From Acidobacteria bacterium AB60 (lineage in GTDB: Bacteria > Acidobacteriota > Terriglobia > Terriglobales > Acidobacteriaceae), in contig VANK01000005.1 of assembly GCA_008682415.1 (NCBI GenBank), forward strand, positions 372,001 through 436,000: a DNA stretch of 64,000 nucleotides, written 5' to 3'. Both the position numbers and the translations under genes were made by a program. The notes beneath the pieces are model-generated. The model was not told where the DNA came from, did no database searches, and was given only the letters and a program-made list of their open reading frames with translations. The first letter of the stretch is position 1. Each line of letters opens with the position of its first letter. This document shows, piece after piece, positions 1 to 8,850 of the stretch.

Positions 1-1453
1 CATAATAAGGAAATGGAAATGGCTTCGGCGCAGGTATGTTTGCAAACGAGCCCTTTTGCTGGCCTGCCGTCGTCGTCAGTGTGTAGATCGAGTTCGGTTG
101 CAATGTGAGAGCAAACGCGCCGTGAGCAGGTGCAATTGAATCCTGCCGGACAAATTGGGCCACTTCGTTGCTGCGCCACACCGACAGGGACTTCTTGCTG
201 AGTCCCTGCCCTATCTCGAAGCGGATTTGCTGTGGACCCTTCGCATCCTTGGTTTCGATGATGATGCTGTAATCCTCTCCCGGCGATTTGAGCGTTACGA
301 AGCTACCGCCATTGGCGAGCTCTCCGTAGTCATGTTCGAGATATCGCCACCCTGGCGCGGTGAACTGCCCATAGTGGGCGTAGCCCCAGAGAGCCTCACG
401 GACTTGGTAGTTTCCGCTCCACGGAGAGCGCGCTAAAACAGCAGCCGGATCTTCCGAGTATGGTTCCAAAGGATATAGGCCCGCAACGTCATACCAATTG
501 ACAACAAGTGTGGCTCCGTAACGGATGAAGTTCAGGTTGAAGGCCTGAACAATGCTGATTTCGCAATCGAACCCTTTCTTGTAGACGTGTTCTTCACTGT
601 TCCATACGGGCTTATTCAGTTGATCAGCCCACTGTTTCACCTTGTCTCCGGCCGCGGCAGGCGTGTTTACCAATGTATGTGCGCTGATGATATTCACCGC
701 GTTGCGTTTGTCCGGATCGGAGATCATCGTCTTGACGAAATCGAACTTGTCCTCAGGCCAGTTATCGAAGCCCTGAATTGTTATCTTGCGGAATCCATTG
801 CTATCGAGGGTCGTGCGCAATATCTTCGCGAATTCGAAGCTAACGCCCCTCTCATTGCGGAGCCCAATCGCATCGAATTCCAGGCCATACACCTTCCGTA
901 ATCCGGTCAGCCATTTTACGTAGTAATCGGCTGCATCCTGCGACCAGAAGTTCCCATTGCCAACCCACCCAGGCGCGCTCCATGCCATTCCGGTCAGAGT
1001 GAGGTTTGGATTGCGTTTTTTCGCCTCGCGCAATATCCACCATGTATAGCCGCGGCTGTAGTTGAGGTCCTCGCGAGTGTGCATGTGGCTCGGCATCGAA
1101 CCTTGAGTGGAGTTCCCATCACCGGGAATTTCGACCAGCAGTGCGCTTGCGGCAGCGCCGGTGTTCGGCTTGAACAGGAGATCGAGAATCTGGCTTCGCT
1201 GAGGCTCCGGATAGTCCTTGAGCAAAACGGACGTGGCTCCGCCGCCGTTTACAAATCCGATCCCGTCGAATCGCTTGCCTGCATCGCTGCCCTGCAGTTG
1301 TACGTTCCGGAGGCCTTCTGCTGATTGGGCAAGAGACATACCGGAACACGCGGAACAAAGAACGAGCACAGTCAGAATTGCACAAAGACATTTGCCGGCT
1401 GCATCCGTGATGCGGCATTGAATTAACAGCGTGCGATTCTGTTCCTGCGGCAA
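1..1453 (-). CDS. Galactosylceramidase-like glycosyl hydrolase (GH59), 3' end outside window
   Basis: The minus strand is open from about 1453 to the left edge, so the C-terminus is missing. The translation follows animal galactocerebrosidase (GALC): an N-terminal block with QGSDAGKRFDGIG, GGGATS and DYPEPQRSQIL, then EIPGDGNSTQGS and NYSRGYTWW. The likely acid/base Glu lies in GLRNER (about residue 163 counted from the ATG at 1339) and the likely nucleophile in WNSEEHV (about residue 249). A Trp that GALC has before NER is Arg here. GH59 enzymes remove beta-galactose from galactolipids; the true substrate here is unknown. No ATG fits a secreted start. A TTG at 1453 behind GGGAAG gives a hydrophobic leader (CAILTVLVLCSACSG), so export is likely and a lipoprotein is possible. 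It is followed upstream by the tannase on the same strand. Confidence 0.82.
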   Translation of the reverse strand, partial: MPQEQNRTLLIQCRITDAAGKCLCAILTVLVLCSACSGMSLAQSAEGLRNVQLQGSDAGKRFDGIGFVNGGGATSVLLKDYPEPQRSQILDLLFKPNTGAAASALLVEIPGDGNSTQGSMPSHMHTREDLNYSRGYTWWILREAKKRNPNLTLTGMAWSAPGWVGNGNFWSQDAADYYVKWLTGLRKVYGLEFDAIGLRNERGVSFEFAKILRTTLDSNGFRKITIQGFDNWPEDKFDFVKTMISDPDKRNAVNIISAHTLVNTPAAAGDKVKQWADQLNKPVWNSEEHVYKKGFDCEISIVQAFNLNFIRYGATLVVNWYDVAGLYPLEPYSEDPAAVLARSPWSGNYQVREALWGYAHYGQFTAPGWRYLEHDYGELANGGSFVTLKSPGEDYSIIIETKDAKGPQQIRFEIGQGLSKKSLSVWRSNEVAQFVRQDSIAPAHGAFALTLQPNSIYTLTTTAGQQKGSFANIPAPKPFPFPYY

Positions 1454-1808
1454 ACCGGAATTCTTCCCATCACACGAACGGCTGCAAAGCGACCTTTCCA
1501 TCGATCCTCGATCTCCAAACAATTTCTTATTGCTCTGGCTACTTGTGCGAAATGCTATACGGTTCGCTGGATCAATGTAATCGTTTTCTTGGGAGACAGA
1601 TTCCGTCCGAACGAGTACAACGATATCGAAGAGACAATGTCACCCGCGGCACTTCGCATGATTGTAGATTGGGTCACCAGGTCTGCTGCTAAGAACTGAA
1701 AGCAAGCCGATGCCAATCGCACCGTTGAACTCAGGCGGGCTTTCCACCAATGCACTGAGGGGCAGCCTGTCGCGGCGGTGGGTGCGACAGGCTAGTACCG
1801 GGCTTCAT
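1454..1808. other. Spacer between the GH59 gene and tannase; possible gene remnant
   Basis: No complete gene is seen. The plus strand is open for about 60 codons up to a TGA near 1697 and reads TCAKCYTVRW and later MSPAALRMIVDWVTRSAAKN. It has no ATG and no ribosome site, so it may be the tail of a lost gene. CAKCY resembles a c-type haem motif with His replaced by Tyr, but this is too weak to name. Confidence 0.3.
1765..1792 (-). terminator. Hairpin downstream of tannase
   Basis: GCCTGTCGC (1765-1773) pairs perfectly with GCGACAGGC (1784-1792). It sits 17-44 bases past the tannase stop. There is no T run on either side, so it is at best a weak or factor-assisted terminator. Confidence 0.35.
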
Positions 1809-3428
1809 TTACTTTGGCTCGTCTGATTTGGGTTCCACGGGCCCGAAGCTCGACGCATCGTTGGGATCGCCGTGCCCCAAATATCGGGTGAGAGTCGGAT
1901 AAGGATACACCGGGCGCTTAAAACTCACTGGAATCGCTGGGTCCAGCGGTTCGGGGAGACCCCATGAAGCCTGCCACAACTTCACGTCGCGGTCCTTGGA
2001 GAAATCGAGCCCAGGATGATGGGAGATCAGGTACTCATCACTGACATGTGAGCCGATAAGTTTCTCCGGGGCCTGTCCCTTTTCGACCCAATCCTGAAGG
2101 TACGCAAAATAGTCGATCGTGGTGGCGCCGGGGCCTCCAACGCAGTGCTCCATCCCTGGAATCACGAACAGCCTTGCGAAGCTCTGAGTCGCTGATCTGC
2201 CGCCCATCTCGCGCTCGACCGCCTCATAGTAGTCCGTGACGGCGCCAGGAAGATCGATGGTGTCGTCTCCACCTTCGTATATGAGAATCTTACCTCCGGC
2301 TCTTTTGAAATTGCGCAGGTCGGGATTCGAGTTGTCGTATTGCGGCGCGACGCCGAGCCGTTTGTAGTCGTCATCGAAGTTGAAGTCGGTGTATTTCCAG
2401 CCGGAGCCAGTCGTATAACCTGCCCAAGCGTATTTAAAGAACTGCTCCTCTGACCATGGCGAGGAAATCTCTTGCCAGTACAACTCCGAGCCTGGCCAGA
2501 AACCCTCCGAGGTGATGGGTTCCCCTTTTGATGTCATAGCTCCGGCGTAGAGTTTATGGACGATTTCCGCATCAGTCTGCGTGATGCATCCTTTGGTGTT
2601 GCCGCCTTTGCACACCAGATCCCCTGGATCGAATTTGCATCCCAAGGGATTCCCGAGGATTCCATCCTTGAGCCCATCGGCCATGTCGCACTTTTCAAGA
2701 GCCGCGTCATGGACAAGATGCAGCGTGGCCGAGCTCAGCCGAGGTTTGCCATCCGCGTCCAGAGCGGTGCGCGAGGTCCACAGCGCGCGCACATTGGCCA
2801 GGCCCTCGTGGATATCGGGCGCGCCGGCAACGATGCCATCGAAATCCCAGGGATAGCGTTGCGCTTCCATCACGCCCTGATAGCCCCCGGTGGAACAACC
2901 TACGTAATAGGTTTTTTGCGGAGATTTACCATAGAACCTCTCGACAATGGCCTTGCCGATCACGGCGCCAACGTGCGTAGCGCGAAAGCCGAAGTCCATC
3001 TGCGCCTGCAGGTTGTTCATGGCCCACAAGGTGTCGTCCATGGTGCCTTTGTGCCCCATATCGGTGACAACGCAAGCAAAACCATTGCGCAGTTGCTGGT
3101 TGCATTGATCGCCGTTGTAATAGCCGCAAAAGCCGCCGCATCCGATTTCGATGAATCTCGAATTCCAATTGCCGGAAGGTACCCTGACCTCAAACCCCAC
3201 CTGGGGCACGACATATCCCTGAACTTTGCAGTAGCTAGGCACATTTCCCTGGGCATAGACAAGGCTGGCGCTGGTGATGAAGGCGGGCGCATCCTGAACT
3301 CCGGTGAAATCCGCGGAAGCCAAACTTTGGCACCCCTTCCCGGAATCGGCATCTACTGCCTGCGCCCCAGCTCTTTGCAGACAAAGAGCGGCCAAGATCA
3401 GAAACAAGGCGACAATCGTCCTGGTCAA
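1809..3428 (-). CDS. Tannase/feruloyl esterase family secreted esterase
   Basis: 539 residues, normal for the tannase/feruloyl esterase family, which hydrolyses gallate or hydroxycinnamate esters of plant polymers. Residues 1-24 form a signal peptide ending RAGAQA, so it acts outside the cytoplasm. The family CS-D-HC signature is visible: GCSTGG with nucleophile Ser179 next to Cys178, a following GGDDTID for the acid, and GMEHCVGG for the His next to a Cys, the pair expected to be disulfide-linked. Many further Cys (CGGFCGYYNGDQC) also fit an exported enzyme. It stands alone between the GH59 gene and the integrase remnant; both hydrolases suggest use of plant or cell debris. Substrate preference cannot be read from sequence. 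Confidence 0.9.
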   Translation of the reverse strand: MTRTIVALFLILAALCLQRAGAQAVDADSGKGCQSLASADFTGVQDAPAFITSASLVYAQGNVPSYCKVQGYVVPQVGFEVRVPSGNWNSRFIEIGCGGFCGYYNGDQCNQQLRNGFACVVTDMGHKGTMDDTLWAMNNLQAQMDFGFRATHVGAVIGKAIVERFYGKSPQKTYYVGCSTGGYQGVMEAQRYPWDFDGIVAGAPDIHEGLANVRALWTSRTALDADGKPRLSSATLHLVHDAALEKCDMADGLKDGILGNPLGCKFDPGDLVCKGGNTKGCITQTDAEIVHKLYAGAMTSKGEPITSEGFWPGSELYWQEISSPWSEEQFFKYAWAGYTTGSGWKYTDFNFDDDYKRLGVAPQYDNSNPDLRNFKRAGGKILIYEGGDDTIDLPGAVTDYYEAVEREMGGRSATQSFARLFVIPGMEHCVGGPGATTIDYFAYLQDWVEKGQAPEKLIGSHVSDEYLISHHPGLDFSKDRDVKLWQASWGLPEPLDPAIPVSFKRPVYPYPTLTRYLGHGDPNDASSFGPVEPKSDEPK

Positions 3429-3808
3429 CTCGATTCTCCAATGGGGAACTATTCCCCAGAATGTAAAAACAGGTCTGTTCCACTGAGGCTACCAAATCGA
3501 ACCGCGTGGACCCAGCGGTCCGCTTCCGGCAAGGCTCCCCCACGGGACTGGACTCGAATGTCCGATTTCATTCATAACGGCGCGGTTCATCTGGCACTGG
3601 CAGCGTGGTGAAGAATCGCCAGGCGTCAAGGCTGCCCGACATAACCGAGTTGCTTGCGTGCCCGCAGGAAAGCAGTAAGACCCGCGGAAATGCCTTGATT
3701 TCACTGGCTCCCCGCAGCGGTGTGGCACCAGGATTTGTGCCTGGATTGTGCCTGCGCGGCCCAGATCGGCGCGTGTTCCGAGCCAAAATGGAGTCGGAGG
3801 TTGAGTTC
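3429..3808. other. Spacer between tannase and integrase remnant
   Basis: The plus-strand frame of the integrase stays open upstream to 3605 but has no integrase-like content there. I see no convincing gene. The upstream control region of the tannase must lie here. Confidence 0.4.
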
Positions 3809-4556
3809 ATGCAGAACGGCAGCATCGTGCGAAGCAAGCGTCGGCGCGGTCCGGATGTTTGGGAGTACAGGTGGCGAGAGCCGGGTCCGGAGGGTCGGCG
3901 TAAACACCGCAGAATGGTCGTCGGATCGGTCGCCCAGTTTTGGGGACAAAGATGCGGCTGTACGCGCCATCAGCGCGTTGCGCCGGGACATCAACATGGC
4001 GAACCTTCGCAGCGAAGGGAAACCCCTCACTCTGTCGCAATTAACAGATCACTACGCTCAGCGTGAGCTTGCCCCTAGCTGTCGATGGAAAACGCATTCC
4101 ACGAAGTTGGGATATCGAGGTTACCTGCGCAAGTGGATCATTCCGCGATGGGGTGACCACCGACTGACGCACATTCGGGCCGGCGAGATCGAGCTCTGGC
4201 TGCGGTCGCTGCCTTTAGCGCGTTCGACCTGTGCCAAGGTTCGCAAAGTAAAGAGCGTCCTCTTCAACCACGGCTTGCGCCATGACTGCTCGACCGCAAT
4301 CCCGTTCAATGGGTACGGCAGAGCGCAAAACGGAAGAAGATCCCGGCAGTGCTCGAAATCGAAGAAGTTCAAATGCTCCTCGGTGCCCTCGATGTTCGCG
4401 AGCGGACGATAGTCCTGCTTGATGTCGTCACGGGGATTGCAGGCGAGCGAACTCTTCGGCCTCAAGTGGACGGATATCGATTTCATCGAGAACGAGATCC
4501 GTGTGACGGACTCCATGTTGTGCCTTTTTGTGCCTGCGAAGTTTCGGCGAAACTAG
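3809..4556 (+). pseudogene. Tyrosine recombinase (phage-type integrase), frameshifted and truncated
   Basis: Starts MQNGSIVRSKRRRGPDVWEY, an integrase N-terminus (arm-binding part). It continues in a second frame with the core-binding domain (TDHYAQRELAP, GYLRKWIIPRWGDHRL, VRKVKSVLFNHGLRHD), then a third frame with VLEIEEVQMLLGAL. Breaks lie near 3939-3945, 4285-4295 and 4437-4442. After the last break the catalytic domain begins as TGLQASELFGLKW, where the first catalytic Arg of the usual TGLR motif is Gln, and the frame ends at a TAG at 4554. The rest of the catalytic domain, with the His-x-x-Arg box and nucleophile Tyr, is absent. It is dead. It ends 22 bases before a tRNA-Glu 3' fragment, the usual place for an integrase next to its att site. 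Confidence 0.85.
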
Positions 4557-4578
4557 GCCTATGTGGCTGATTCTTTAT

Positions 4579-4737
4579 TGGCGTCCCCGACGGGATTTGA
4601 ACCCGTGTTATCGCCGTGAAAGGGCGCTATCTTTGGGCAACATTAACGCACTGCTGAGAACCAGAATGCATCGGAACGAATTCTAAGGAACAGCAGCGAA
4701 CAACTTAAGTGCTCCCCAACTGCGCCGCGACTCAGTT
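4579..4737. repeat. Direct repeat copy 1: tRNA-Glu 3' fragment plus 60 bp core (att-like)
   Basis: 159 bp, matching 39512-39670 without gaps at about 90% by eye (about 16 mismatches). The first 50-55 bases, read on the minus strand, are the 3' half of tRNA-Glu(UUC): anticodon loop CTTTCAC, T-arm ACGGG-TTCAAAT-CCCGT and acceptor strand ending GCCA. The 5' acceptor strand and D-arm are missing, so this is not a working tRNA. The next 60 bases are identical in both copies and carry CTGCTG...CAGCAG and nested AGAAT...ATTCT inverted repeats. This is the structure left when an element integrates at a tRNA 3' end. Confidence 0.85.
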
Positions 4738-4788
4738 CGTGCAACTGGCGCTCAGCGGAGATCATTCTACTCCCCGGAGAGTGGCCCC

Positions 4789-5235
4789 ATGGCAGCTTCT
4801 TTACGTGACCTCGAACATGCAGCTCAGGTTCAGTTCGTCCGCGCTCAAAAGGCCGAACAGAAAGCCGAGGACATCCAGCACGCTCTGAATCTAATGCTCA
4901 ACCTCGGATTTGAACGATTCCACACGGCACTCACTATGGACGGGGCTGTTCACGAGTTTGAACTGGGAACCGTCCGGAACCTCCCCGCGCCCGACGAGAT
5001 TGACTGGTCGGCCATCCCGAAGAGAACAACACGCAACCGGCGAATCGTCCTCTGGAGAACCATGTTCCCTGGAAGGCACCAGTATGCATCGGCGTTCCAC
5101 GATGCCGAGTTCGGATCCCTGCCAAAGCACCTCGACGCCGGGAGTGAGCTGAGAGATCTTCTCGAAGCAGCGATTGAGAAGATCCCGATTGGCCGGCCAT
5201 TGCTCGTCAAGGGCGGGACTGCTCGGAACCGATAA
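4789..5235 (+). CDS. Hypothetical protein, 148 aa
   Basis: Begins MAASLRDLEHAAQ and has a helical, coiled-coil-like N-terminus (about residues 5-40, many Ala, Glu and Gln) followed by a mixed region (TMDGAVHEFELGTVRNL). No signal peptide or membrane segment. I recognise no family. It starts 52 bases after the att-like repeat and the bases just before the ATG also resemble those after repeat copy 2, so it may be an element-borne gene whose counterpart near 39708 has decayed. Confidence 0.5.
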   Translation: MAASLRDLEHAAQVQFVRAQKAEQKAEDIQHALNLMLNLGFERFHTALTMDGAVHEFELGTVRNLPAPDEIDWSAIPKRTTRNRRIVLWRTMFPGRHQYASAFHDAEFGSLPKHLDAGSELRDLLEAAIEKIPIGRPLLVKGGTARNR

Positions 5236-5557
5236 TGCCTGGGCTACCGTTGGAATGCGATTGGACCGACCGCCGACATTTGACATCTGCGAAAATGGAA
5301 CTCTGAACGCATGAGCGAATTACTTGACCGGCGGCAGCAGGAACCCGACGAAGCCGGATTTAGCGAAATCGTTCGTCTGATCGGCGCCTCTGATATTCCA
5401 GCACTGCACGCTCCGGGAACGATCACTTAGCTCACGTCCACTGCGCAGCACTTGGATGGCTGCTCAGGCCGCGTTGGCGCCGCGTGATCCCGAGAAACCC
5501 TTTGTGGAGATGTTGAGGGTGCGATCGAGTTCAAGAGCAGCGCAGGCAAAAAAGGCC
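5236..5557. other. Spacer before cydB end; possible tiny ORF
   Basis: A 39-codon plus-strand frame (5311-5430) begins MSELLDRRQQEPDEAGFSEI. It lacks a clear ribosome site and may be a gene remnant. Nothing else is recognisable. Confidence 0.3.
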
Positions 5558-6628
5558 TCATCGATGACCGTTTTCTTCGATCGCTCTGGGTCCGTGATGC
5601 GGTACGCCCCGCACGCGCCCACGAAACATCGAGTATACGAGGATGAAGTATGCGATAGCTATGGCGATCCCCGCGCCCCACCAGATCAAGCCTACGGACA
5701 AACCGTAATGCGCTGCTTCGGAATTGGCAATTGTGAGATCTCGGGCGGACCCGAGGGTAGACGGCATGACCGTCGGACAGAGAGCAAATGCCGCCCCGAG
5801 CAACATGGCAGCCAGATAGACGGTGCTGCCGGCAAAAGCCTTTTCGTCCTGCTTGCGAAGCCTGAAGGCGAGCATCATGCCCAGCCCTGCGAGCACTGCA
5901 CCGGGAAAGAAGAAGCCAACGGGATTGCGGAGATAAGCAGCCAGCGACCGTGGATGGATGATGATGGTGGCTGTCAAGCTCACGGCTGTTAGTGCGAGGA
6001 GCGCTGGCCAGAGCCGCTTCGCGATGTGCCGGGCCCGTTGCTGCAGCACGCCTTCAGTTTTGATCGCGAGATAAAGAGCGCCATGTTCGGCGAGAGCCAC
6101 CAGGGCGAGTACGCCGCCGAGCACTGTATACCAGTCGAGAATGCCAGGCTGCGGCCCAGGATGGAAGTTCGTCCAAAGGGGCAAAAAGAAGGAATGGTCA
6201 ATCTGGAGGGGCACTCCGCGGATCACGTTGGCGAGCGCGACCCCGAAGAAGAAGGCCAGCAGGCCGCTCCCAACTGAGAGGATACAGTCAAAAAAATCCC
6301 GCCAAATCCCGAGCTCAAAGTGCGAACGCAGCTCGATGCCGATTCCGCGCAGAATCAGCAGCCAGAGAACGATCATAAGCGGCAAATAGAATCCACTGAA
6401 TGCCGAAGCATAGAGTAGCGGAAACGCGAAGTAGAGGGTCCCGCCGGCTGCCACCAGCCATACTTCATTCCCATCCCAGACAGGCGCGATCGTTCGAAGC
6501 GCCAGCTCGCGCTCTTGCGAGGTGCGCCCGGCGAGGAAGTGGAGAGCTCCAACTCCCAAGTCGAAACCATCGAGGACCACATAAAGGGCCAGGATCAGCG
6601 CGACCAGCCAGAACCAGATTGTTCCCAT
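5558..6628 (-). CDS. cydB: Cytochrome bd-type quinol oxidase subunit II
   Basis: 356 residues with eight or nine membrane segments, the size and shape of CydB. The N-terminus has the conserved YVVLDGFDLGVGAL motif, followed by RTIAPVWDGNEVWLVAAGG and LYASAFSGFYLPLM, all diagnostic of the family. CydB pairs with CydA to oxidise quinol and reduce oxygen to water in the cytoplasmic membrane with high oxygen affinity and no proton pump. It lies 15 bases downstream of cydA on the same strand, so the two are one operon. No small CydX-like ORF is visible after it. Confidence 0.96.
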   Translation of the reverse strand: MGTIWFWLVALILALYVVLDGFDLGVGALHFLAGRTSQERELALRTIAPVWDGNEVWLVAAGGTLYFAFPLLYASAFSGFYLPLMIVLWLLILRGIGIELRSHFELGIWRDFFDCILSVGSGLLAFFFGVALANVIRGVPLQIDHSFFLPLWTNFHPGPQPGILDWYTVLGGVLALVALAEHGALYLAIKTEGVLQQRARHIAKRLWPALLALTAVSLTATIIIHPRSLAAYLRNPVGFFFPGAVLAGLGMMLAFRLRKQDEKAFAGSTVYLAAMLLGAAFALCPTVMPSTLGSARDLTIANSEAAHYGLSVGLIWWGAGIAIAIAYFILVYSMFRGRVRGVPHHGPRAIEENGHR

Positions 6629-6643
6629 GACAATTCCTTCCCT

Positions 6644-8101
6644 CTATCCTGCGGAGACGTGCGTGCCTGCGCCTGCTTCAGAAGCCTGTTTGCCTGCCGG
6701 GCCTTTCGCAATCACGTGCCACACCAGAAACAGGCACAGAATGGAGAGCACCGCGTAAATGCCCATGAATCCCAGAAGCGTGAAGAGAACATTGCCGGCC
6801 GAGATGTGGATCGAATAGCCGGCCGAAGTTCTCAAAAGACCATAGACCACCCAGGGCTGACGTCCGGCCTCAGCTGTCACCCACCCGGCGATATTTGCAA
6901 TGTATGGCAGAGGGAAGCTGAGCATCAAAGGCCAGAGCAGCAATCGGGTCCGAAAGAGAAGGCCTCGCCAGAGGAAGAGGGCCGCGACCGCCATCAGTGC
7001 GACAAACCAGGTCCCAAGTCCGACCATGATGTGATAGGCGTAGTAGACGATCGGAATGTTTGTGGGCCACTGATCGCGCGGGTATGCATCGAGCCCCCGG
7101 ACCACAGCCCGCGGTGTTCCGTAGGCCAGAAAGCTGAGCATATCGTTTGCTTCAAGTGGATTGTCGATTCGCTGCTGCAAGACATCCGGCTGCCCGACCA
7201 GGATGATCGGAGCACCTTTTTCGGTGTGGAAAAGGCCTTCCATCGCCGCCATGGCAATCGGCTGATGCCGCGCCATGTATTTGCCATGTTCATCTCCAGT
7301 GGGGAACACCTGGAGAACGGAAGCGGCGACGCCGACTATCACACCGGTTCTCAGAAAAATCCTGGCTTGCTGCTCGAACCGGTGCGTCAGCAGGTAGAAA
7401 GCTCCGACCGCGGACATGACGAAGGATCCTGTGACCACAGCACCGCACATGGTGTGGGCATACTGAATCAGCGCCCAAGGATTGCCCAGCAATTCAGTGA
7501 AGCTGCTGACCTCAAAAGCGCCACCTGGCCCCGTTCGGTAGCCGACTGGGTGTTGCATCCACGCATCCGTGACGATGATGAAGTAACCGGACAACCATGA
7601 CCCCGCCATGACGGCCAGGGCCGTGGCCCACTGAGCGCGTCGCGATAGACGGTGCTCGCCAAAAAGAAGTAGTCCCAGAAATGCAGATTCGAGAAAGAAG
7701 GAGAAGACTCCTTCCATGGCGAGCGGCTGCCCAATAACGCTGCCGGTAAGACGAGAGAACTCGGCCCAATTGGTGCCGAACTGGAATTCCATCGGGATGC
7801 CGGTGACTACCCCCATCACGAAATTGATCCCGAAAATCCGTGCCCAGAAGCGGGCCGCATCGTCATAACGACTGTCATTTCCCCGGAGCCCAAGCGTCTT
7901 CAGAACGACAATGAGTAAAGCCAGCCCCATCGTGAGCTGAGGGAACAAATAGTGATAGCTGATGGTGAAAGCGAAGTGCAGGCGGTCAAAGAATTCTCGA
8001 TCTGCCACAACAGACTCTCTTAGACTGGGACTTAAGGATTCACGATCTTGACTCGCGCGCTCATTCGGCTGGTCTGGACTTCGAACTGAGCGTTGCGACA
8101 A
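6644..8101 (-). CDS. cydA: Cytochrome bd-type quinol oxidase subunit I
   Basis: 485 residues. The family core starts near residue 36 (FFDRLHFAFTISYHYLFPQ), with the haem b595 ligand His50. Other landmarks are GIPMEFQFGTNW, YAHTMCG with a b558 ligand His, YHIMVGLG with the b558 ligand Met, and GWVTAEAGRQPW. The quinol loop between membrane segments 6 and 7 is short, as in the cyanide-insensitive (CioA-like) branch rather than the long-loop E. coli type. The first 30 or so residues are hydrophilic and not conserved, so a later start is possible. Function: quinol oxidation and oxygen reduction; bd oxidases often help under low oxygen, nitric oxide or peroxide stress. Confidence 0.96.
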   Translation of the reverse strand: MSQRSVRSPDQPNERASQDRESLSPSLRESVVADREFFDRLHFAFTISYHYLFPQLTMGLALLIVVLKTLGLRGNDSRYDDAARFWARIFGINFVMGVVTGIPMEFQFGTNWAEFSRLTGSVIGQPLAMEGVFSFFLESAFLGLLLFGEHRLSRRAQWATALAVMAGSWLSGYFIIVTDAWMQHPVGYRTGPGGAFEVSSFTELLGNPWALIQYAHTMCGAVVTGSFVMSAVGAFYLLTHRFEQQARIFLRTGVIVGVAASVLQVFPTGDEHGKYMARHQPIAMAAMEGLFHTEKGAPIILVGQPDVLQQRIDNPLEANDMLSFLAYGTPRAVVRGLDAYPRDQWPTNIPIVYYAYHIMVGLGTWFVALMAVAALFLWRGLLFRTRLLLWPLMLSFPLPYIANIAGWVTAEAGRQPWVVYGLLRTSAGYSIHISAGNVLFTLLGFMGIYAVLSILCLFLVWHVIAKGPAGKQASEAGAGTHVSAG

Positions 8102-8850
8102 TGAAAATATTTCGACGTGCCGGTCATAAGCCTCCGGTTAGATGCTGGGCTCGCAGTTCAGTTGTTTTGGACGAGAGCCTAGGGCAGCGCATCCGGGAAG
8201 GGGTCACCGAGACGCTCTTCTGGCGGCACAAAGATAACAATCCGCTAGCCGGCGAGAGGACTTCCGCCATTTCGGCCATGCGGAGCAGGCAATTTATGTC
8301 GATATTCAGATCTTTGGGCTGCGACGAACTCCGGGCGTTCGAACGGCACCATGCTTAATCGGCCCTTTGCGAACTCAATCTTCCCAGCAATTCTGGCAAA
8401 CGGCGGCTCCTTTTCACAATTGCCCATGATTGGGAGAGCCCGCTATGCGAAAAACCGCAGAGGTCGATACCAGACGATGAGCAGCTACAGCTCTAAGCCT
8501 TTCGTCGTAGATCCCAAAGATCCAATTGCACAACCAAAGTCCGTACATCCCGACGTTAGGAGTGCATAGAGGCGCTGAAATGACGGCCATTATGGTTTTG
8601 GGATGAGATGTCTGCAGACCTGGCTGGAGGAGAGGGGTCTCTGAAGAGACGCTCAGACGCTCATCCAATAGTCGTAGCTCGAGACTGCTCATTCCGGAGC
8701 AGAGCGCGTACTACTCACTTGGGTATCGCTTTTGCTTCACAAGGAGGATTGCTTTGCACAGGACCAGTCGCTAGCTTGGCTGCATGGGGATTCGCCGATG
8801 TCTCCTGAGGAACCCAAGTCATTATTCACTTTTTCACCTGAGGTGAATCT
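8102..8850. other. Divergent spacer between cydA and the aldo/keto reductase operon
   Basis: About 750 bases with only short frames on both strands, none with a ribosome site or recognisable family. It must carry the promoters of cydAB (minus) and the 8851-12332 operon (plus). AGGTGA stands just before the ATG at 8851. Confidence 0.45.

Noticed and set aside
1498..1697. Cytochrome c-like CAKCY motif in an open plus frame
   Set aside because: No His after CxxC, no start, only about 60 codons; listed only as a possible remnant.
2556..3611. Long plus-strand open frame (351 codons) opposite the tannase gene
   Set aside because: It is an antisense frame of a clear family member on the minus strand and has no recognisable domain or ribosome site.
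4579..4640. tRNA-Glu gene on the minus strand
   Set aside because: Anticodon arm, T-arm and 3' acceptor are present but the 5' acceptor strand and D-arm are missing, here and at 39512, so neither copy can fold as a tRNA.
6515..7600. Long plus-strand open frame opposite cydA
   Set aside because: Charged, low-complexity translation on the antisense strand of a well-conserved oxidase gene.
8414..8692. 92-codon minus-strand frame upstream of cydA
   Set aside because: No homology I recognise, no ribosome site.
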